NCBI GenBank assembly: GCA_003163875.1
Contig: PLRK01000028.1
Span: 61,548-123,246 of the forward strand
DNA: 61,699 nucleotides
Source of the DNA: Acidimicrobiaceae bacterium
Lineage (GTDB): Bacteria; Actinomycetota; Acidimicrobiia; Acidimicrobiales; RAAP-2
Direction: 5' to 3'
A program made the position numbers and the translations under genes. Positions 32,234 to 43,126 of the stretch are shown piece after piece (the stretch's first letter is position 1; the number at the start of each line of letters is the position of its first letter). The notes beneath the pieces were generated by a model. That model ran no database searches, was not told the DNA's origin, and was given only the letters and a program-made list of their open reading frames with translations.

Positions 32234-33216
32234 TTACGTCGATACGGGGCCAAAATCTGTTGACTCTCGAAGGGATGTCCGAGGGGGCACTTCTCGAGGT
32301 TCTCGATACCGCGGAATCCTTCGTCGAAGTGAATCGGCGAACCATCAAAAAGGTTCCGGCCCTTAAAGGCAGAGTAGTTGCCTCGATTTTCTTCGAAGAG
32401 TCGACGCGTACACGTTTGAGTTTCGAAACCGCCGCGAAGCGACTATCGGCGGACGTTCTCTCACTTGCGGTCGCGTCGAGCAGTGTCAAGAAAGGCGAGT
32501 CCCTTCGCGACACCACGGCGACGATTGATGCACTCGGCATCGATGCGGTGGTTATGCGACACCAATCCAGCGGGGCCGCTTTGCAGGTGAGTCGTTACGT
32601 ACCGCATGTCCGCGTCATCAACGCGGGTGATGGTCTGCACCAACATCCGACCCAAGGCCTCCTCGATGCCTTTACCATTCGCCAGGTATTGAGCGAGCGA
32701 AAGGGTAGCTCCGGTGTCGAGTCGGGTCTAGAGATGTTCAAAGGATTACGAGTTCTCATTGTGGGCGACATCCGCCATAGCCGCGTCGCGCGAAGTGACA
32801 TTTGGGCGTACGCAACACTGGGTTGCGACGTTCGAGTTGCTGCGCCCGGAACCTTGCTGCCGGCCAACATTGAAACTTGGCCAGTGACGGTGGTGTCGAA
32901 TTTTGACGAAGCATTGGAGTGGGCAGACGTGGTGGGACTCTTGCGACTTCAGCGCGAGCGTGGCTCCGGATCATTCGTGCCGTCACTGGAAGAGTTCACC
33001 CAAACTTTCGGTCTCACCCTCGCCCGGGCGAAACGTCTCGGACCTAGCACCATCATCATGCATCCTGGACCGATGAATCGAGGGGTCGAAATCGACTCGA
33101 AGGTCGCCGATCAGGTTAACGCCGTGATCACCCGTCAAGTCGCCAACGGTGTGCCAGTACGCATGGCCGTGTTGTACCTCGCTCTGGCGGGCGTGCGAGA
33201 AGGAGGCGCTTCGTGA
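32230..33216 (+). CDS. pyrB: Aspartate carbamoyltransferase catalytic subunit PyrB
   Basis: A 328-residue enzyme. FFEESTRTRLSFETAAKRL is the carbamoyl-phosphate STRT motif, VKKGESLRDTTATI the 80s loop with Lys, MRHQSSGAA and HQHPTQGLLDAFT follow, and IMHPGPMNRGVEI ends the active site. There is no pyrI, so it is the trimeric unregulated form typical of Gram-positives. GTG 32230 overlaps the pyrR stop (GTGA) and has AAAGGGG at good distance; the frame from 32206 is longer only by read-back into pyrR. Confidence 0.96.
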   Translation: MITSIRGQNLLTLEGMSEGALLEVLDTAESFVEVNRRTIKKVPALKGRVVASIFFEESTRTRLSFETAAKRLSADVLSLAVASSSVKKGESLRDTTATIDALGIDAVVMRHQSSGAALQVSRYVPHVRVINAGDGLHQHPTQGLLDAFTIRQVLSERKGSSGVESGLEMFKGLRVLIVGDIRHSRVARSDIWAYATLGCDVRVAAPGTLLPANIETWPVTVVSNFDEALEWADVVGLLRLQRERGSGSFVPSLEEFTQTFGLTLARAKRLGPSTIIMHPGPMNRGVEIDSKVADQVNAVITRQVANGVPVRMAVLYLALAGVREGGAS

Positions 33217-34523
33217 GCGCGTTTCTCGTGCGTGGTGGTCGCATCGTCGGTCCGACTTCGTCGTCGATTGGTGACGTACTGGTGCACGACGGGGTTATCG
33301 TCGAGGTCTCAGAATCCATTTCCCTGCCGTCGGGATGCATGGAAATTGATGCCCGTGGATGCTGGGTTGGGCCCGGTCTGGTTGACTTGCACGCGCACCT
33401 TCGCGAGCCTGGACGAGAAGCGGCGGAGACGATTGAAAGCGGTGCCCGCGCCGGCGCGATCGGGGGTTTCACGGCACTCGTGGCCATGCCCAATACCGAG
33501 CCCGCGCTCGATAACGTGGCACTCGTGTCCTACGTCCTTGAACGCGGCGCACGAACCCCGCTCGATGTGGCGGTCGCCGGGGCGATCACCGTCGGGCGCA
33601 AGGGCGAGTCGTTGGCGCCGATGGCGGAGATGGCCGCCTTGGGCGTACGGCTCTTCACCGACGACGGCATTGGCGTGCAAGACCCTTCCTTGATGCGCCG
33701 AGCGTTGACGTACGCACGCCCCCTCGGGGTGCGTCTCGCGCAGCATTGTGAGGACGAGTTATTGGCCGCCGGTGGATCGATGAATGAGGGTGAAGTGAGC
33801 GGCCGACTTGGACTCATTGGTCGGCCCGCGTTGGCGGAAGAACTGATGGTCATGCGTGACATCGAACTCGTGCGGCTCACCGGTGCTCCTTTGCATTTCT
33901 TGCATCTTTCAACCTTGCGGTCGGTGCAACTCGTCAATAGTGCTCGGCGTGATGGACTTCCCGTTACGTGCGAGGTCGCGCCGCATCATTTCACACTCGA
34001 TGAAACGTCGTGCCAAGGATTCGATCCGCTCTTCAAAGTTCATCCCCCGCTTCGATCCGCGATCGACGTCGATGCAATACGCGAAGCAGTTCGTCGTGGG
34101 CTGGTGGATGCGGTCGCGACAGACCATGCGCCTCACGCGCCAGAACTCAAGGATCTGCCCTTCGACGAGGCGCCAGCCGGCATGCTTGGGCTTGAGTACA
34201 GCGCGTCACTTACCTTTGAGGCGCTTGGCGATGACCCCGATCCCGTATTGTTCTTCTCGTTGCTCAGTCGTGGCCCGGCGAGGATCGCGCAACTTCGTCG
34301 TGAGGACGACCGTGTTCGTCACGACGCGCACGGTGGCGACATCGTTGCGGGCGATGACGCAAATCTCGTCATCTTTGATCCGGGCGCCCGATGGACCGCC
34401 AGCAACGCGAACTTGCACAGCCGGGCAACGAATAGTCCCTACGATGGTCGAGATCTAAAGGGCCAGGTGCGGACAACAATCGCTAAAGGAAAACTTGTCG
34501 TCAACGAGGCGGTGCTCGTGTGA
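33213..34523 (+). CDS. pyrC: Dihydroorotase PyrC (class I)
   Basis: A 436-residue amidohydrolase that cyclises carbamoyl-aspartate. The metal-binding pair is in DLHAHLREPGREAAETIESG, which is the class I pattern; TALVAMPNTEPALDN follows; FLHLSTLRSVQLV and CEVAPHHFTLDETS carry further His ligands; and VATDHAPHAPELKD holds the metal Asp. GTG 33213 lies in GTGA with pyrB. The long (more than 420 residues) form is usual when paired with PyrB in actinobacteria. Confidence 0.95.
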   Translation: MSAFLVRGGRIVGPTSSSIGDVLVHDGVIVEVSESISLPSGCMEIDARGCWVGPGLVDLHAHLREPGREAAETIESGARAGAIGGFTALVAMPNTEPALDNVALVSYVLERGARTPLDVAVAGAITVGRKGESLAPMAEMAALGVRLFTDDGIGVQDPSLMRRALTYARPLGVRLAQHCEDELLAAGGSMNEGEVSGRLGLIGRPALAEELMVMRDIELVRLTGAPLHFLHLSTLRSVQLVNSARRDGLPVTCEVAPHHFTLDETSCQGFDPLFKVHPPLRSAIDVDAIREAVRRGLVDAVATDHAPHAPELKDLPFDEAPAGMLGLEYSASLTFEALGDDPDPVLFFSLLSRGPARIAQLRREDDRVRHDAHGGDIVAGDDANLVIFDPGARWTASNANLHSRATNSPYDGRDLKGQVRTTIAKGKLVVNEAVLV

Positions 34524-35611
34524 TGCGACGTCCCAGCATCCTTGCCCTCGCCGATGGGACCTTCTTTGAAGGTGAGGCGTTCGGACATCTCCCCGAGGAC
34601 GGTATCAGTACCGGCGAGTTCGTCTTTAACACTGCGTTGAGTGGTTACCAAGAGGTGATCACTGATCCGAGCTACGCAGGTCAGATCGTCACCTTCACGT
34701 ATCCCCATATCGGAAATTATGGCGTCACGCCACTCGATGACGAGGCGCTTCGCCCATGGTGTCGTGGGATTGTTGTGCGTGAGCTTTCGGACGTGCCGTC
34801 GAATTGGCGCTCCGTCGGTCCGCTTGAAGGATTCATGCGTCAACATCGGCTGGCGGGCATCATGGGAATTGACACGAGGCGCCTGACGAGGCATCTACGC
34901 GCGCACGGTGCGTTACCCGGTGCCTTCGGTCACGCCGATGCGACGTTGGTTCTCGACGCTGCTCGAGTCGCGCTCGGCACCGACAACACCGATTTCGTGT
35001 CGAGCGTCTCGACGCGGGTTCCCTATGAACGTGGTGCGGGCGAATTCCATGTGGTGGCGTTTGATTACGGCATCAAGACCACGATGGTTCAACAACTTGG
35101 CGCACGATTCCGCGTGACCGTGGTGCCTTCGTCGACGGGCGCTGAAGAAGTACGCGCGTTACGTCCCGACGGCGTGTTTCTTTCCAACGGCCCAGGCGAC
35201 CCGGCGGCGCTTGGAGCAAATTGTGGGGTTATTAAAGAACTCGTTGGCTCGGTGCCTATCTTTGGAATTTGTCTCGGACACCAATTGCTCGCGAGCGCCT
35301 TGGGTGCTTCGACGTTCAAATTGCCCTTCGGGCATCACGGCAGTAATCATCCCGTTAAGGATCTTCGCACCGAACGGATCGAGATCACGGCACAGAATCA
35401 CAATTACGCGGTCACGCCCGATTCGTTGGAGCGCGGCGTTGTCAGTCACATCAATTTGAACGACGGCGTCATTGAGGGAATCGCGTCGTCGGACAATCGT
35501 TGCTTCTCCGTGCAGTATCACCCTGAAGCTGGCCCGGGACCCCATGACGCGCGCTATTTATTCAATCGATTCGAGGCACTCCTACGAACGGGAAAATTGG
35601 AGAACTTCTAA
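34523..35611 (+). CDS. carA: Carbamoyl-phosphate synthase small subunit CarA
   Basis: A 362-residue glutaminase subunit. The N-terminal CPSase domain shows [34 protein letters not shown] cut to its core [11 protein letters not shown], and HIGNYG with [12 protein letters not shown]. The class I amidotransferase domain has [25 protein letters not shown] (nucleophile Cys in GICLGHQ) and [13 protein letters not shown] (catalytic His and Glu). ATG 34523 shares one base with the pyrC stop; GTG 34520 is an alternative. It delivers ammonia to CarB, whose gene overlaps by one base (TAATG). Confidence 0.96.
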   Translation: MRRPSILALADGTFFEGEAFGHLPEDGISTGEFVFNTALSGYQEVITDPSYAGQIVTFTYPHIGNYGVTPLDDEALRPWCRGIVVRELSDVPSNWRSVGPLEGFMRQHRLAGIMGIDTRRLTRHLRAHGALPGAFGHADATLVLDAARVALGTDNTDFVSSVSTRVPYERGAGEFHVVAFDYGIKTTMVQQLGARFRVTVVPSSTGAEEVRALRPDGVFLSNGPGDPAALGANCGVIKELVGSVPIFGICLGHQLLASALGASTFKLPFGHHGSNHPVKDLRTERIEITAQNHNYAVTPDSLERGVVSHINLNDGVIEGIASSDNRCFSVQYHPEAGPGPHDARYLFNRFEALLRTGKLENF

Positions 35612-38600
35612 TGCCTCGCCGTGATGATCTCCATTCGATCTTGGTCATTGGTTCTGGACCAATCGTCATTGGACAGGCGTGCGAATTCGACTATTCCGGG
35701 ACCCAGGCGTGTCAAGTCTTGCGGGACGAGGGTTACAAAGTGATCTTGGTGAATTCGAATCCTGCAACGATCATGACCGATCCGGTGACCGCCGACGTCA
35801 CCTACGTTGAGCCTCTTGACGTGGAGGTTCTCACTGACATCTTGGAACGCGAGCGTCCCGATGCACTTTTGCCGACCTTGGGTGGTCAGACCGCTCTCAA
35901 CCTCACCATGGAGTTGGTGCGTCGCGGCGTGCCTCAACGACTTGGAGTGGAGGTGATTGGGGCGCGTCCCGAGGCGATTGAGACCGCGGAGGATCGTGAA
36001 AAGTTCAAAGCCGCGATGGGCGACATCGGTCTGCGGGTTCCCGAATCGGGTTTCGCCCATGACGTCGACACCGCAGTCGAGATTGCGCTGCGTATTGGCT
36101 GGCCCATCATCATTCGCCCCAGTTTTATTCTCGGTGGGGCCGGCACGGGCATTGCTCACACCGAGGTCGATTTTCGCCGTCTCGCCGAAGAGGGCATCGC
36201 CGCTTCGCCAATCAGCGAGATTCTCGTGGAGAAGTCAATTGCGGGTTGGAAGGAATATGAACTCGAGGTGATGCGTGACGTCGCCGATAACTGTGTGGTG
36301 ATTTGCAGCATCGAGAACTTCGACCCGATGGGCGTCCACACGGGCGATTCGATCACCGTCGCACCACAGCAGACCTTGTCGGACGTCGAGTACCAAGCCA
36401 TGCGCGATGACTCCTTTGCGGTGTTGCGTCGGGTCGGCGTTGAGACGGGTGGATCCAATGTCCAGTTCGCCGTGAATCCCGACACGGGCGAGCGCCTCGT
36501 GATTGAAATGAATCCGCGAGTGAGCCGTTCGAGCGCTTTGGCATCAAAGGCGACCGGTTTTCCAATCGCCAAGATTGCGGCTCGTCTGGCGGTGGGCTAC
36601 ACGCTCGATGAGATTCGAAATGACATCACCAAAGTCACGCCCGCAAGTTTTGAACCGGTGATCGACTACGTCGTCACCAAAATTCCGCGTTGGGCCTTTG
36701 AGAAGCTACCGGGTGCGACTCCCGAACTCGGCACGCGGATGCAATCCGTCGGTGAAGTGATGGCGATCGGACGAAATTTCGCAGAATCCTTGCAAAAGGC
36801 GATCCGATCCCTAGAGCAAGGACGTCTGGGATTCGCTTCGGGAACGTCCGAGTTCAGCAATCTGGATCTCGACACACTCTGGCACCGGTGCGAGGTCGCG
36901 ACACCCGAACGACTCTTTGCGCTCCACGAAGTGATGTGGCGAGGCGCCGGTATTGATGAAGTGGTACGACGCACGAAGATTGATCGATGGTTCGTACATC
37001 AACTCAGTTTGATCATCGAACGCGAGCGTGAATTGACGCGCGATCTGAACCTCGGATCTCTCGATCGGCGTGGTTGGCTTCGCTATAAGCAGTGGGGTTT
37101 CTCCGATCCCCAGATCGCGGTGCTCACGGGTACTAGCACCGAATCGGTCACCGAGCAACGACGTCGCGCCGGGGTGACCACGACCTTCAAAACTGTCGAC
37201 ACCTGCGCGGCGGAGTTCGACGCGTCGACGCCCTATCACTACAGCACCTATGAAGACACGAGCGAAGTCGAGATGTCGTCTCGAGATCGAGTGATCATTC
37301 TCGGTTCTGGACCGAATCGGATTGGCCAAGGCATCGAGTTCGATTATTGCTGCGTACACGCGTCGATGGCGCTACGCGATATGGGTTACGAAACCGTGAT
37401 GATCAACTGCAACCCCGAGACGGTCTCCACCGACTATTCGACCTCAGACCGTCTGTACTTTGAACCTCTTACACCAGAAGACGTCGCCGAGGTGATCCAA
37501 GCCGAACGTGCCGCGTGCAGTGATGACGCCCGAGTGCTCGGCGTGATCGTCGCTTTGGGCGGACAAACGCCGCTCAAACTTTCGCATTCGCTCGATCCTT
37601 CTCTCGTACTTGGGACCTCGGTCGCGTCGATCGATGCCGCGGAAGATCGTGAGCAGTGGTCGAAGATTTGTAACACTCTTGGGCTTCGACAACCACCTGG
37701 TGATGTCGCCCTTACGTTGGCCGAAGCCCAAGAAATCGTCAAGCGTATTGGCTACCCGGTGCTCGTGCGACCGAGTTACGTCCTTGGCGGGCGCGCCATG
37801 GAAATCGTCTATGACGATGCCGCGCTCGAAAGGGTAATGAAGGACTTGACGAGCGAGCACGGCTCTCTCGCACGAGAGGGTGGCGTGTCGAGGAGTCGAC
37901 CGATTCTTCTCGATAGTTTCCTCGAAGACGCCATTGAAGTTGACGTCGATGCGGTGCGTGACAAGGTAGGTGACGTGTTCGTCGCGGGCATCATGGAACA
38001 CGTGGAAGAAGCGGGCGTCCATTCAGGCGACTCAGCGTGTGCGCTCCCACCACAAAGTCTCAGTGCACACGTGCTTTCGACGCTGGATGACTACACGCGA
38101 AAGATCGCGGCGTCGCTCGAGGTGATCGGTCTGATCAACGTGCAATACGCGGTCAAGAACGAGGAGGTCTACGTCCTAGAGGCGAATCCTCGTGCGAGTC
38201 GTACGGTGCCGTTCGTCGCTAAGGCAACGGGCGTGGCACTAGCGCAGATTGCAGTTCGAGTGACTATGGGCGAGACCTTGGCGCAGCTTCGTGAGGCCCG
38301 AATGGTACCTGCGCTGACACCAGTGCCGAAGTACGTCAGTGTGAAAGAAGCCGTACTTCCGTTCAGTCGATTTCCTGGCGTCGATACCGTGCTCGGTCCC
38401 GAGATGCGCTCCACTGGTGAGGTGATGGGCATCGGTGAGAGCTTCGGCATTGCCTTCGCCAAGGCGCAACTCGCGGCCGGTACGCGACTCCCTGACACCG
38501 GTCAGGTGTTCATGTCACTGGCCGATCGTGACAAGGTGGCGGGACTCTCTCTCGCGCGACAATTCCTGGAACTGGGGTTTCACATCGCGGCGACGATTGG

Positions 38601-38901
38601 GACGGCCGGATTCTTGCGCAGTCACGGCGTAACGGTCCAGACACTGGTCGGAAAGATTGGTGTCGCTGAACTGGGCGAGGACGCCGTGTCAATGCTTGGA
38701 TCTGGCAGCGTGCAATTGGTCGTCAACACGCCCTCTGGAAGCGGGGCGCGCGCTGACGGTGCTGAAATTCGTACCGCGTGCATCGTGCACTCGGTACCGT
38801 GCCTGACAACGTTGTCGGCAGGCTTCGCTGCGGCGTTAGGAATTGGCGACACTCGCGCGCAAGGGTGGAGAGTGCATTCGCTGCAGGAACTGCATCGATG
38901 A
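35611..38901 (+). CDS. carB: Carbamoyl-phosphate synthase large subunit CarB
   Basis: A 1096-residue enzyme with two ATP-grasp halves and an allosteric MGS-like domain. The first half opens [22 protein letters not shown] and contains [20 protein letters not shown], and [18 protein letters not shown]; the second opens [20 protein letters not shown] and contains [20 protein letters not shown] and [13 protein letters not shown]. The last ~130 residues form the regulatory domain ([16 protein letters not shown]). Length is normal. It serves both pyrimidine and arginine synthesis but is placed under pyr control here. The stop overlaps the pyrD ATG (ATGA). Confidence 0.97.
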   Translation: MPRRDDLHSILVIGSGPIVIGQACEFDYSGTQACQVLRDEGYKVILVNSNPATIMTDPVTADVTYVEPLDVEVLTDILERERPDALLPTLGGQTALNLTMELVRRGVPQRLGVEVIGARPEAIETAEDREKFKAAMGDIGLRVPESGFAHDVDTAVEIALRIGWPIIIRPSFILGGAGTGIAHTEVDFRRLAEEGIAASPISEILVEKSIAGWKEYELEVMRDVADNCVVICSIENFDPMGVHTGDSITVAPQQTLSDVEYQAMRDDSFAVLRRVGVETGGSNVQFAVNPDTGERLVIEMNPRVSRSSALASKATGFPIAKIAARLAVGYTLDEIRNDITKVTPASFEPVIDYVVTKIPRWAFEKLPGATPELGTRMQSVGEVMAIGRNFAESLQKAIRSLEQGRLGFASGTSEFSNLDLDTLWHRCEVATPERLFALHEVMWRGAGIDEVVRRTKIDRWFVHQLSLIIERERELTRDLNLGSLDRRGWLRYKQWGFSDPQIAVLTGTSTESVTEQRRRAGVTTTFKTVDTCAAEFDASTPYHYSTYEDTSEVEMSSRDRVIILGSGPNRIGQGIEFDYCCVHASMALRDMGYETVMINCNPETVSTDYSTSDRLYFEPLTPEDVAEVIQAERAACSDDARVLGVIVALGGQTPLKLSHSLDPSLVLGTSVASIDAAEDREQWSKICNTLGLRQPPGDVALTLAEAQEIVKRIGYPVLVRPSYVLGGRAMEIVYDDAALERVMKDLTSEHGSLAREGGVSRSRPILLDSFLEDAIEVDVDAVRDKVGDVFVAGIMEHVEEAGVHSGDSACALPPQSLSAHVLSTLDDYTRKIAASLEVIGLINVQYAVKNEEVYVLEANPRASRTVPFVAKATGVALAQIAVRVTMGETLAQLREARMVPALTPVPKYVSVKEAVLPFSRFPGVDTVLGPEMRSTGEVMGIGESFGIAFAKAQLAAGTRLPDTGQVFMSLADRDKVAGLSLARQFLELGFHIAATIGTAGFLRSHGVTVQTLVGKIGVAELGEDAVSMLGSGSVQLVVNTPSGSGARADGAEIRTACIVHSVPCLTTLSAGFAAALGIGDTRAQGWRVHSLQELHR

Positions 38902-39809
38902 CCGTTGACCTCTCCACTCGTGTGGGCGACGTTACGTTGCGCTCAGTGGTGATGACGGCAGCGGGAACGTCGGGTTACGGTGACGAACTCGCCGAGTACG
39001 GCGATCTCGCGGCGTTGGGAGCGGTCGTCGTGAAGTCGCTCGCGAATTTCGCGTGGGAGGGGAATCCGCCGCCGCGTGTCGCATCATCGGGGTCACACAT
39101 GTTGAACGCAGTTGGTCTTGCGGGACCCGGAGTCGAAGCGTGGCGAACCACGTACCTCGGCGCCCTCGAAGCTCGCGGCGCGAAGGTCATTGGTTCGATA
39201 TGGGGTCGGAACGTCAATGAGTTCAGAGACGCTGCGCTTGCTATGAAGGGTGCGAACATCGCGGCGCTCGAAGTAAACGCGAGTTGCCCCAATCTCGACG
39301 ATCGCTCGACGATGTTCGCTCACTCGGCGAGTGCGACTCGCGCGATAGTCAGTGCATCAGAGGTCGCAGGAGTGCCGCTTTGGGTGAAGTTGAGTCCGAA
39401 CACGCCCGACTTGATCGAGATCGCGGGTGCTGCGATCAACGCCGGTGCGTCGGGCTTGGTGCTCGTGAACACCGTCTTGGGTCTCAGTATCGACGTCGAG
39501 CGCCGTCGCGCATCACTGGGCAACGGAGGCGGCGGACTCAGCGGTCCGGGTATCCTGCCGGTGTCACTGCGGGCGGTCTACGACTGTCGCGCGGCGTACC
39601 CTGAGGTGCCAATTGTTGGCGTGGGAGGGATACAAAGTGGTGTGGACGCGGTGGCGATGTTGATGGCTGGTGCGAACGCGATAGAAGTGGGCACAGCTAC
39701 CTTCGCCAATCCGCGTGCACCGTGGCTCGTGCAACGAGGTATCGAGAAGTGGATGAGGCGACACAACGTTGCCCACGTCAGCGAAGTGGTGGGAGCGGCT
39801 CATGAATGA
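38898..39809 (+). CDS. pyrD: Dihydroorotate dehydrogenase, class 1B-like
   Basis: A 303-residue FMN enzyme without an N-terminal membrane anchor. [37 protein letters not shown] and [11 protein letters not shown] (catalytic Cys) match class 1[12 protein letters not shown] and [30 protein letters not shown] complete the FMN phosphate site. Class 1B enzymes normally use PyrK to pass electrons to NAD, yet no pyrK lies here between carB and pyrD. ATG 38898 sits in ATGA with carB; the frame from 38778 is a shadow of carB. Confidence 0.92.
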   Translation: MTVDLSTRVGDVTLRSVVMTAAGTSGYGDELAEYGDLAALGAVVVKSLANFAWEGNPPPRVASSGSHMLNAVGLAGPGVEAWRTTYLGALEARGAKVIGSIWGRNVNEFRDAALAMKGANIAALEVNASCPNLDDRSTMFAHSASATRAIVSASEVAGVPLWVKLSPNTPDLIEIAGAAINAGASGLVLVNTVLGLSIDVERRRASLGNGGGGLSGPGILPVSLRAVYDCRAAYPEVPIVGVGGIQSGVDAVAMLMAGANAIEVGTATFANPRAPWLVQRGIEKWMRRHNVAHVSEVVGAAHE

Positions 39810-40638
39810 GAACTTTGGCGTTCGTCTGCAAGAGCACGTGCGTGAACGCGGTCCCTTATGCGTTGGGATCGATCCGAGCAGAGAGTTAATAGAGTCGTGG
39901 GGCAGAAACGACGACGTCGAAAGTCTTGAGTACTTTTCCTTGGCGGTACTTGAGGCAATACTCGACACGGTGGCGGTGATTAAGCCTCAAGTGGCGTTCT
40001 TCGAACGATTCGGTTCCGAAGGACTTCGCGTGCTCGAGCGAGTGATGAGCGACGCACGCGACGCGCACGTCATGATCATCGCTGACGCCAAACGTGGTGA
40101 CGTCGCCTCGACCAACGTTGGTTACGCGCAAGCGTGGCTTGATGACGCATCCCTTCTACGTAGCGATGCCGTCACGGTGAGTCCGTACTTGGGCATTGAT
40201 TCACTCGCGCCGTTACTCGATCAAGCACAATCAAGCCAACGAGGCGTTTTTGTCCTCGCCGCGACGTCGAACGCCGAAGGACGCATAATCCAAGGCGCAC
40301 ACACACGTCACAACGAGTCAGTTGAGGACTTCGTGCTCGGTGCCGTGCGTGCCCGTAACGCCAATTTCGAGGCACTCGGTCCGTTTGGGGCGGTGCTCGG
40401 CGCGACGAGGGACCGGCCGAGCTTCGACCTCACGACAATGAGGGGCCCCTTCTTGGTGCCGGGGGTCGGTTTTCAGGGTGCCTCGCCTGAGAATGTGGCG
40501 CGAATTTTTGACAGGTGCACGCCAGGGACTGTGCTTCCGAGCGTGTCACGAGCCATATTGCAAGCGGGCCCGGAGCGTTCAGCACTACGTGACGCCGCTC
40601 GTCGCTGGAGGGATGATTTAAGTCAAGTATTGACCTGA
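39802..40638 (+). CDS. pyrF: Orotidine 5'-phosphate decarboxylase, type 2
   Basis: A 278-residue decarboxylase that makes UMP. LCVGIDPSRELIESWG opens the barrel; AVIKPQVAFFERFGSEGL follows; VMIIADAKRGDVASTN holds the Asp-x-Lys-x-x-Asp catalytic set; and LVPGVGFQGASPENV binds phosphate. DAKRGD and the ~275-residue length are the type 2 (mycobacterial) form, longer than the ~230-residue E. coli enzyme. ATG 39802 has GGGAG upstream and overlaps pyrD by 8 nt. It ends the pyr operon; pyrE is absent. Confidence 0.95.
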   Translation: MNENFGVRLQEHVRERGPLCVGIDPSRELIESWGRNDDVESLEYFSLAVLEAILDTVAVIKPQVAFFERFGSEGLRVLERVMSDARDAHVMIIADAKRGDVASTNVGYAQAWLDDASLLRSDAVTVSPYLGIDSLAPLLDQAQSSQRGVFVLAATSNAEGRIIQGAHTRHNESVEDFVLGAVRARNANFEALGPFGAVLGATRDRPSFDLTTMRGPFLVPGVGFQGASPENVARIFDRCTPGTVLPSVSRAILQAGPERSALRDAARRWRDDLSQVLT

Positions 40639-40659
40639 GCCCAACGGCGAGAACAGGAG

Positions 40660-40665
40660 TAATCT
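40660..40665 (+). promoter_or_regulatory. Leaderless -10 box (TAATCT) for mihF
   Basis: TAATCT, then GACGTC, then GTG 40672. It would start a transcript covering mihF, gmk, rpoZ, coaBC and metK. Confidence 0.55.
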
Positions 40666-40671
40666 GACGTC

Positions 40672-40992
40672 GTGACACCAACGCCGCCCGCCCTCACGCA
40701 TGAACAGCGCGTGGAAGCGTCACGCCTGGCGGTGGCGAACCGCCGGCGCCGCGCGGAAGTGAAGCGCCAAGTGAAGTCCGGTGAACTTTCGCTCGAGGAG
40801 TTGTTTGAACTCGCTGAGCGCGAGGAGTGTGTCGCTCAGATGCGCGCCTACGACCTCATCAGTGCGTTGCCTGCGATTGGTGAAGTGAAGGCGGAGCGAA
40901 TCATGAAGAGCGCCTCCATTGCTCAGACGCGCCGCATTCGTGGACTCGGACCAAAGCAGCGTGCCGAACTGTTTCGAGCTCTTGTCCGCTGA
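40672..40992 (+). CDS. mihF: Integration host factor, actinobacterial type (mIHF)
   Basis: A 106-residue basic nucleoid protein unrelated to proteobacterial IHF. LTHEQRVEASRLAVANRRRRAEVKRQVKSG is the N-terminal helix pair (core RRRRAEVKRQVK), and ALPAIGEVKAERIMKSASIAQTRRIRGLG is an H2TH-like DNA-binding region (PAIGEVKAERIM, RIRGLG). The pairing mihF-gmk is a hallmark of actinobacteria and supports the organism call. It has a leaderless GTG start. Confidence 0.95.
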   Translation: MTPTPPALTHEQRVEASRLAVANRRRRAEVKRQVKSGELSLEELFELAEREECVAQMRAYDLISALPAIGEVKAERIMKSASIAQTRRIRGLGPKQRAELFRALVR

Positions 40993-41554
40993 ACCACTGC
41001 TTGTCGTACTCATCGGGCCAGGCGGCGTGGGTAAAGGTTCAATCGCCCGTGCACTCGTAGCCCACGACGAGCGCCTATGGCTCAGTCGAAGTTGGACGAC
41101 GAGACCCCAACGGGCGAGCGAGAATGGTTCTGAGTATCACTTCGTCGACCGAGCGACCTTCGAGCGCGCGATTGACGAACATCGATTTCTCGAGTGGGCT
41201 GAGTTTCACGGCAATCTGTACGGCACACCGTTGCCCGATGCCGAAGGCAAGGACGTCCTCTTGGAGATCGAGGTCCAGGGCGCAGGTCAGGTTCGCGAGG
41301 AACACCCCGACGCGGTCGTCATTTTGATTTTGGCACCTTCGATGGACGATTTGGAGCAGCGACTTCGATCCAGGGGTGACAGTGAAGAGCACGTTCGGAT
41401 TCGTCTATCGAGCACGCCAAAAGAACTCGCCCGTGGTCACGAGTTATCGTCGTTCGTGGTCGTGAATGACGACGTAGAGCGGGCGACCAAGGAAATACTC
41501 TCTATACTGGAAGAACTCCGCCAGCAACGGCGAAACCCCTCTCTAAAGGACTAG
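40982..41554 (+). CDS. gmk: Guanylate kinase
   Basis: A 190-residue NMP kinase. The P-loop is IGPGGVGKGSIARAL; SRSWTTRPQRASENGSEYHFVD gives the GMP site; FLEWAEFHGNLYGTPL and EIEVQGAGQVREEHPDAVVI are diagnostic; and the LID holds RLRSRGDSEEHVRIRL. GPGGVGKGS replaces the commoner GPSGVGKST. The start is uncertain: TTG 40982 overlaps mihF by 11 nt and gives a normal N-terminus; GTG 40961 is also in frame. Neither has a strong ribosome binding site, so coupling to mihF is likely. Confidence 0.93.
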   Translation: MSAEPLLVVLIGPGGVGKGSIARALVAHDERLWLSRSWTTRPQRASENGSEYHFVDRATFERAIDEHRFLEWAEFHGNLYGTPLPDAEGKDVLLEIEVQGAGQVREEHPDAVVILILAPSMDDLEQRLRSRGDSEEHVRIRLSSTPKELARGHELSSFVVVNDDVERATKEILSILEELRQQRRNPSLKD

Positions 41555-41559
41555 GACCC

Positions 41560-41913
41560 ATGGCAGAACGCCCCACTTTGGTTGACCCACCGATTGAAAC
41601 GCTGTTGCACAAGGTCGGCGATTCCAAGTTCACCCTCGTTGCGGTGTCGGCGATTCGCGCCCGCGAGATCAATGAGTATTACAACGGCCTCGGTTCGGGC
41701 CATGGCGCTCTCATCCCACCCCAGGTGACGTCGATGTCCAACAAGTCTTTGTCACTCGCCATGGAGGAGTTGTACCAGGGCAAGTTGGAGTTCCACCGAC
41801 CCACGCCCGATGAAATCGAGAATGAGCGTCTCCAGGCCGAAGCGTTGGAACAGGCTCGCCAGGACGCCAACAACGACCTGGACGCCTTCACCGATGCCCT
41901 CCGCGACGCCTGA
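41560..41913 (+). CDS. rpoZ: DNA-directed RNA polymerase omega subunit
   Basis: A 117-residue omega protein. LVDPPIETLLHKVGDSKFTLVAVSAIRAREIN contains the conserved LL-K-SKF-LV-ASRAREI pattern (here VSAIRAREIN), followed by KSLSLAMEELYQGKLEF, the second omega helix. It has an acidic C-terminal tail. It lies 5 nt after gmk, the usual gmk-rpoZ-coaBC order, and overlaps coaBC by 20 nt. Confidence 0.93.
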   Translation: MAERPTLVDPPIETLLHKVGDSKFTLVAVSAIRAREINEYYNGLGSGHGALIPPQVTSMSNKSLSLAMEELYQGKLEFHRPTPDEIENERLQAEALEQARQDANNDLDAFTDALRDA

Positions 41914-43126
41914 TTCGTCGTCACCTCGCATTGTCCTTGGTGTAAGTGGCGGGATCGCCGCCTATAAGTCGGTAGAACTCCTTCGCCTCTTGAAGGATGC
42001 TGGATACTTCGTCTCCCCGGTGCTCACGCCTGACGCGACCCGATTCGTTGGCGCGGTCACGTTTTCGGCCCTAGCGAGTGAGCCAGCCCGCACGTCGCTA
42101 TACGGAGACCCGAGCACACCGATTCCCCACACCTATCTCGGTCAAAACGCGGACCTCATCGTCGTGGCCCCCGCGACGGCGCACCTCATTGCTCGTTACG
42201 CGCACGGCCTGGGAGACGACCTCTTGCTCGCCACATTGCTCGCGACTCGAGCACCTGTGTTGCTATGCCCGGCGATGCACACCGAGATGTGGGAACAACC
42301 TTCGGTCCAGGAAAATCTTGCAACACTTCGTCGTCGAGGGGTCCTCGTCCTCGAACCCGACGTTGGTGCCTTGGCCGGTGGGGACGTCGGGTCAGGGCGA
42401 TTGCCTGAACCGGCGGCGATCTTCGAATTCGTCGAACGAATCGTGCAGGGCTACCGAGGTGCATTGACGGGCCGAAAGGTTCTCATCACCGCCGGCGGAA
42501 CGCGTGAAGCCATTGATCCGGTGCGCGTAATCTCCAATCGATCCTCGGGGCGTCAGGGTTATGCCCTCGCCGAAACCGCATACCGCATGGGTGCCGACGT
42601 CACCCTTATTTCCACCGTCAACCTTCCTCTCGCTCTCGACGTCGTTCGCGGTGTCAAGGTCGTGAAAGTCCAGAGTGCTCACGAGATGCATGAAGAAGTC
42701 ATGTCGCGGACCTCTGAGAGTGACGTGGTGATCATGGCCGCCGCCGTGGCCGATTTCACTCTGAAGGCGTCGAAGGAGAAACTCAAAAAGGATCAAGGTC
42801 CACCCGCGTTGGATTTTGAGGCGACGGTTGACATCGTGACGGATCTCGTCGCCAAGCGTTCGACGGGACAGTTGATCGTGGGTTTCGCCGCCGAAACCGA
42901 AAATGTACACGCGAACGCTCGAGAAAAGCTTCGTCGCAAGGGTGTGGATTTGCTGGTCGTCAATGACGTCAGTGCGCCGAGCGTAGGTTTTGAACACGCG
43001 ACCAATGAGGTCACCCTGTTTGATCGCTTCGATAACGAGCAGACAATCTCGTTGCGCTCGAAAGAATCAATATCGTACGAGATCTTAGATAGGGTTGTTT
43101 CATTGTTATCTCAAGGAGCATCATGA
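41894..43126 (+). CDS. coaBC: Bifunctional phosphopantothenoylcysteine decarboxylase/synthetase CoaBC
   Basis: A 410-residue coenzyme A biosynthesis enzyme. The CoaC half (1-185) is a flavoprotein with [19 protein letters not shown] and [20 protein letters not shown] (substrate clamp region). The CoaB half shows [30 protein letters not shown] cut to its core [32 protein letters not shown] and [11 protein letters not shown] 41894 begins nine residues before IVLGVSGG and overlaps rpoZ by 20 nt; longer frames are shadows of rpoZ. Its stop overlaps metK (ATGA). Confidence 0.95.
   Translation: MPSATPDSSSPRIVLGVSGGIAAYKSVELLRLLKDAGYFVSPVLTPDATRFVGAVTFSALASEPARTSLYGDPSTPIPHTYLGQNADLIVVAPATAHLIARYAHGLGDDLLLATLLATRAPVLLCPAMHTEMWEQPSVQENLATLRRRGVLVLEPDVGALAGGDVGSGRLPEPAAIFEFVERIVQGYRGALTGRKVLITAGGTREAIDPVRVISNRSSGRQGYALAETAYRMGADVTLISTVNLPLALDVVRGVKVVKVQSAHEMHEEVMSRTSESDVVIMAAAVADFTLKASKEKLKKDQGPPALDFEATVDIVTDLVAKRSTGQLIVGFAAETENVHANAREKLRRKGVDLLVVNDVSAPSVGFEHATNEVTLFDRFDNEQTISLRSKESISYEILDRVVSLLSQGAS

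Noticed and set aside
43060..43122. SAM riboswitch before metK
   Set aside because: metK overlaps coaBC by ATGA and no S-box-like helices are present.
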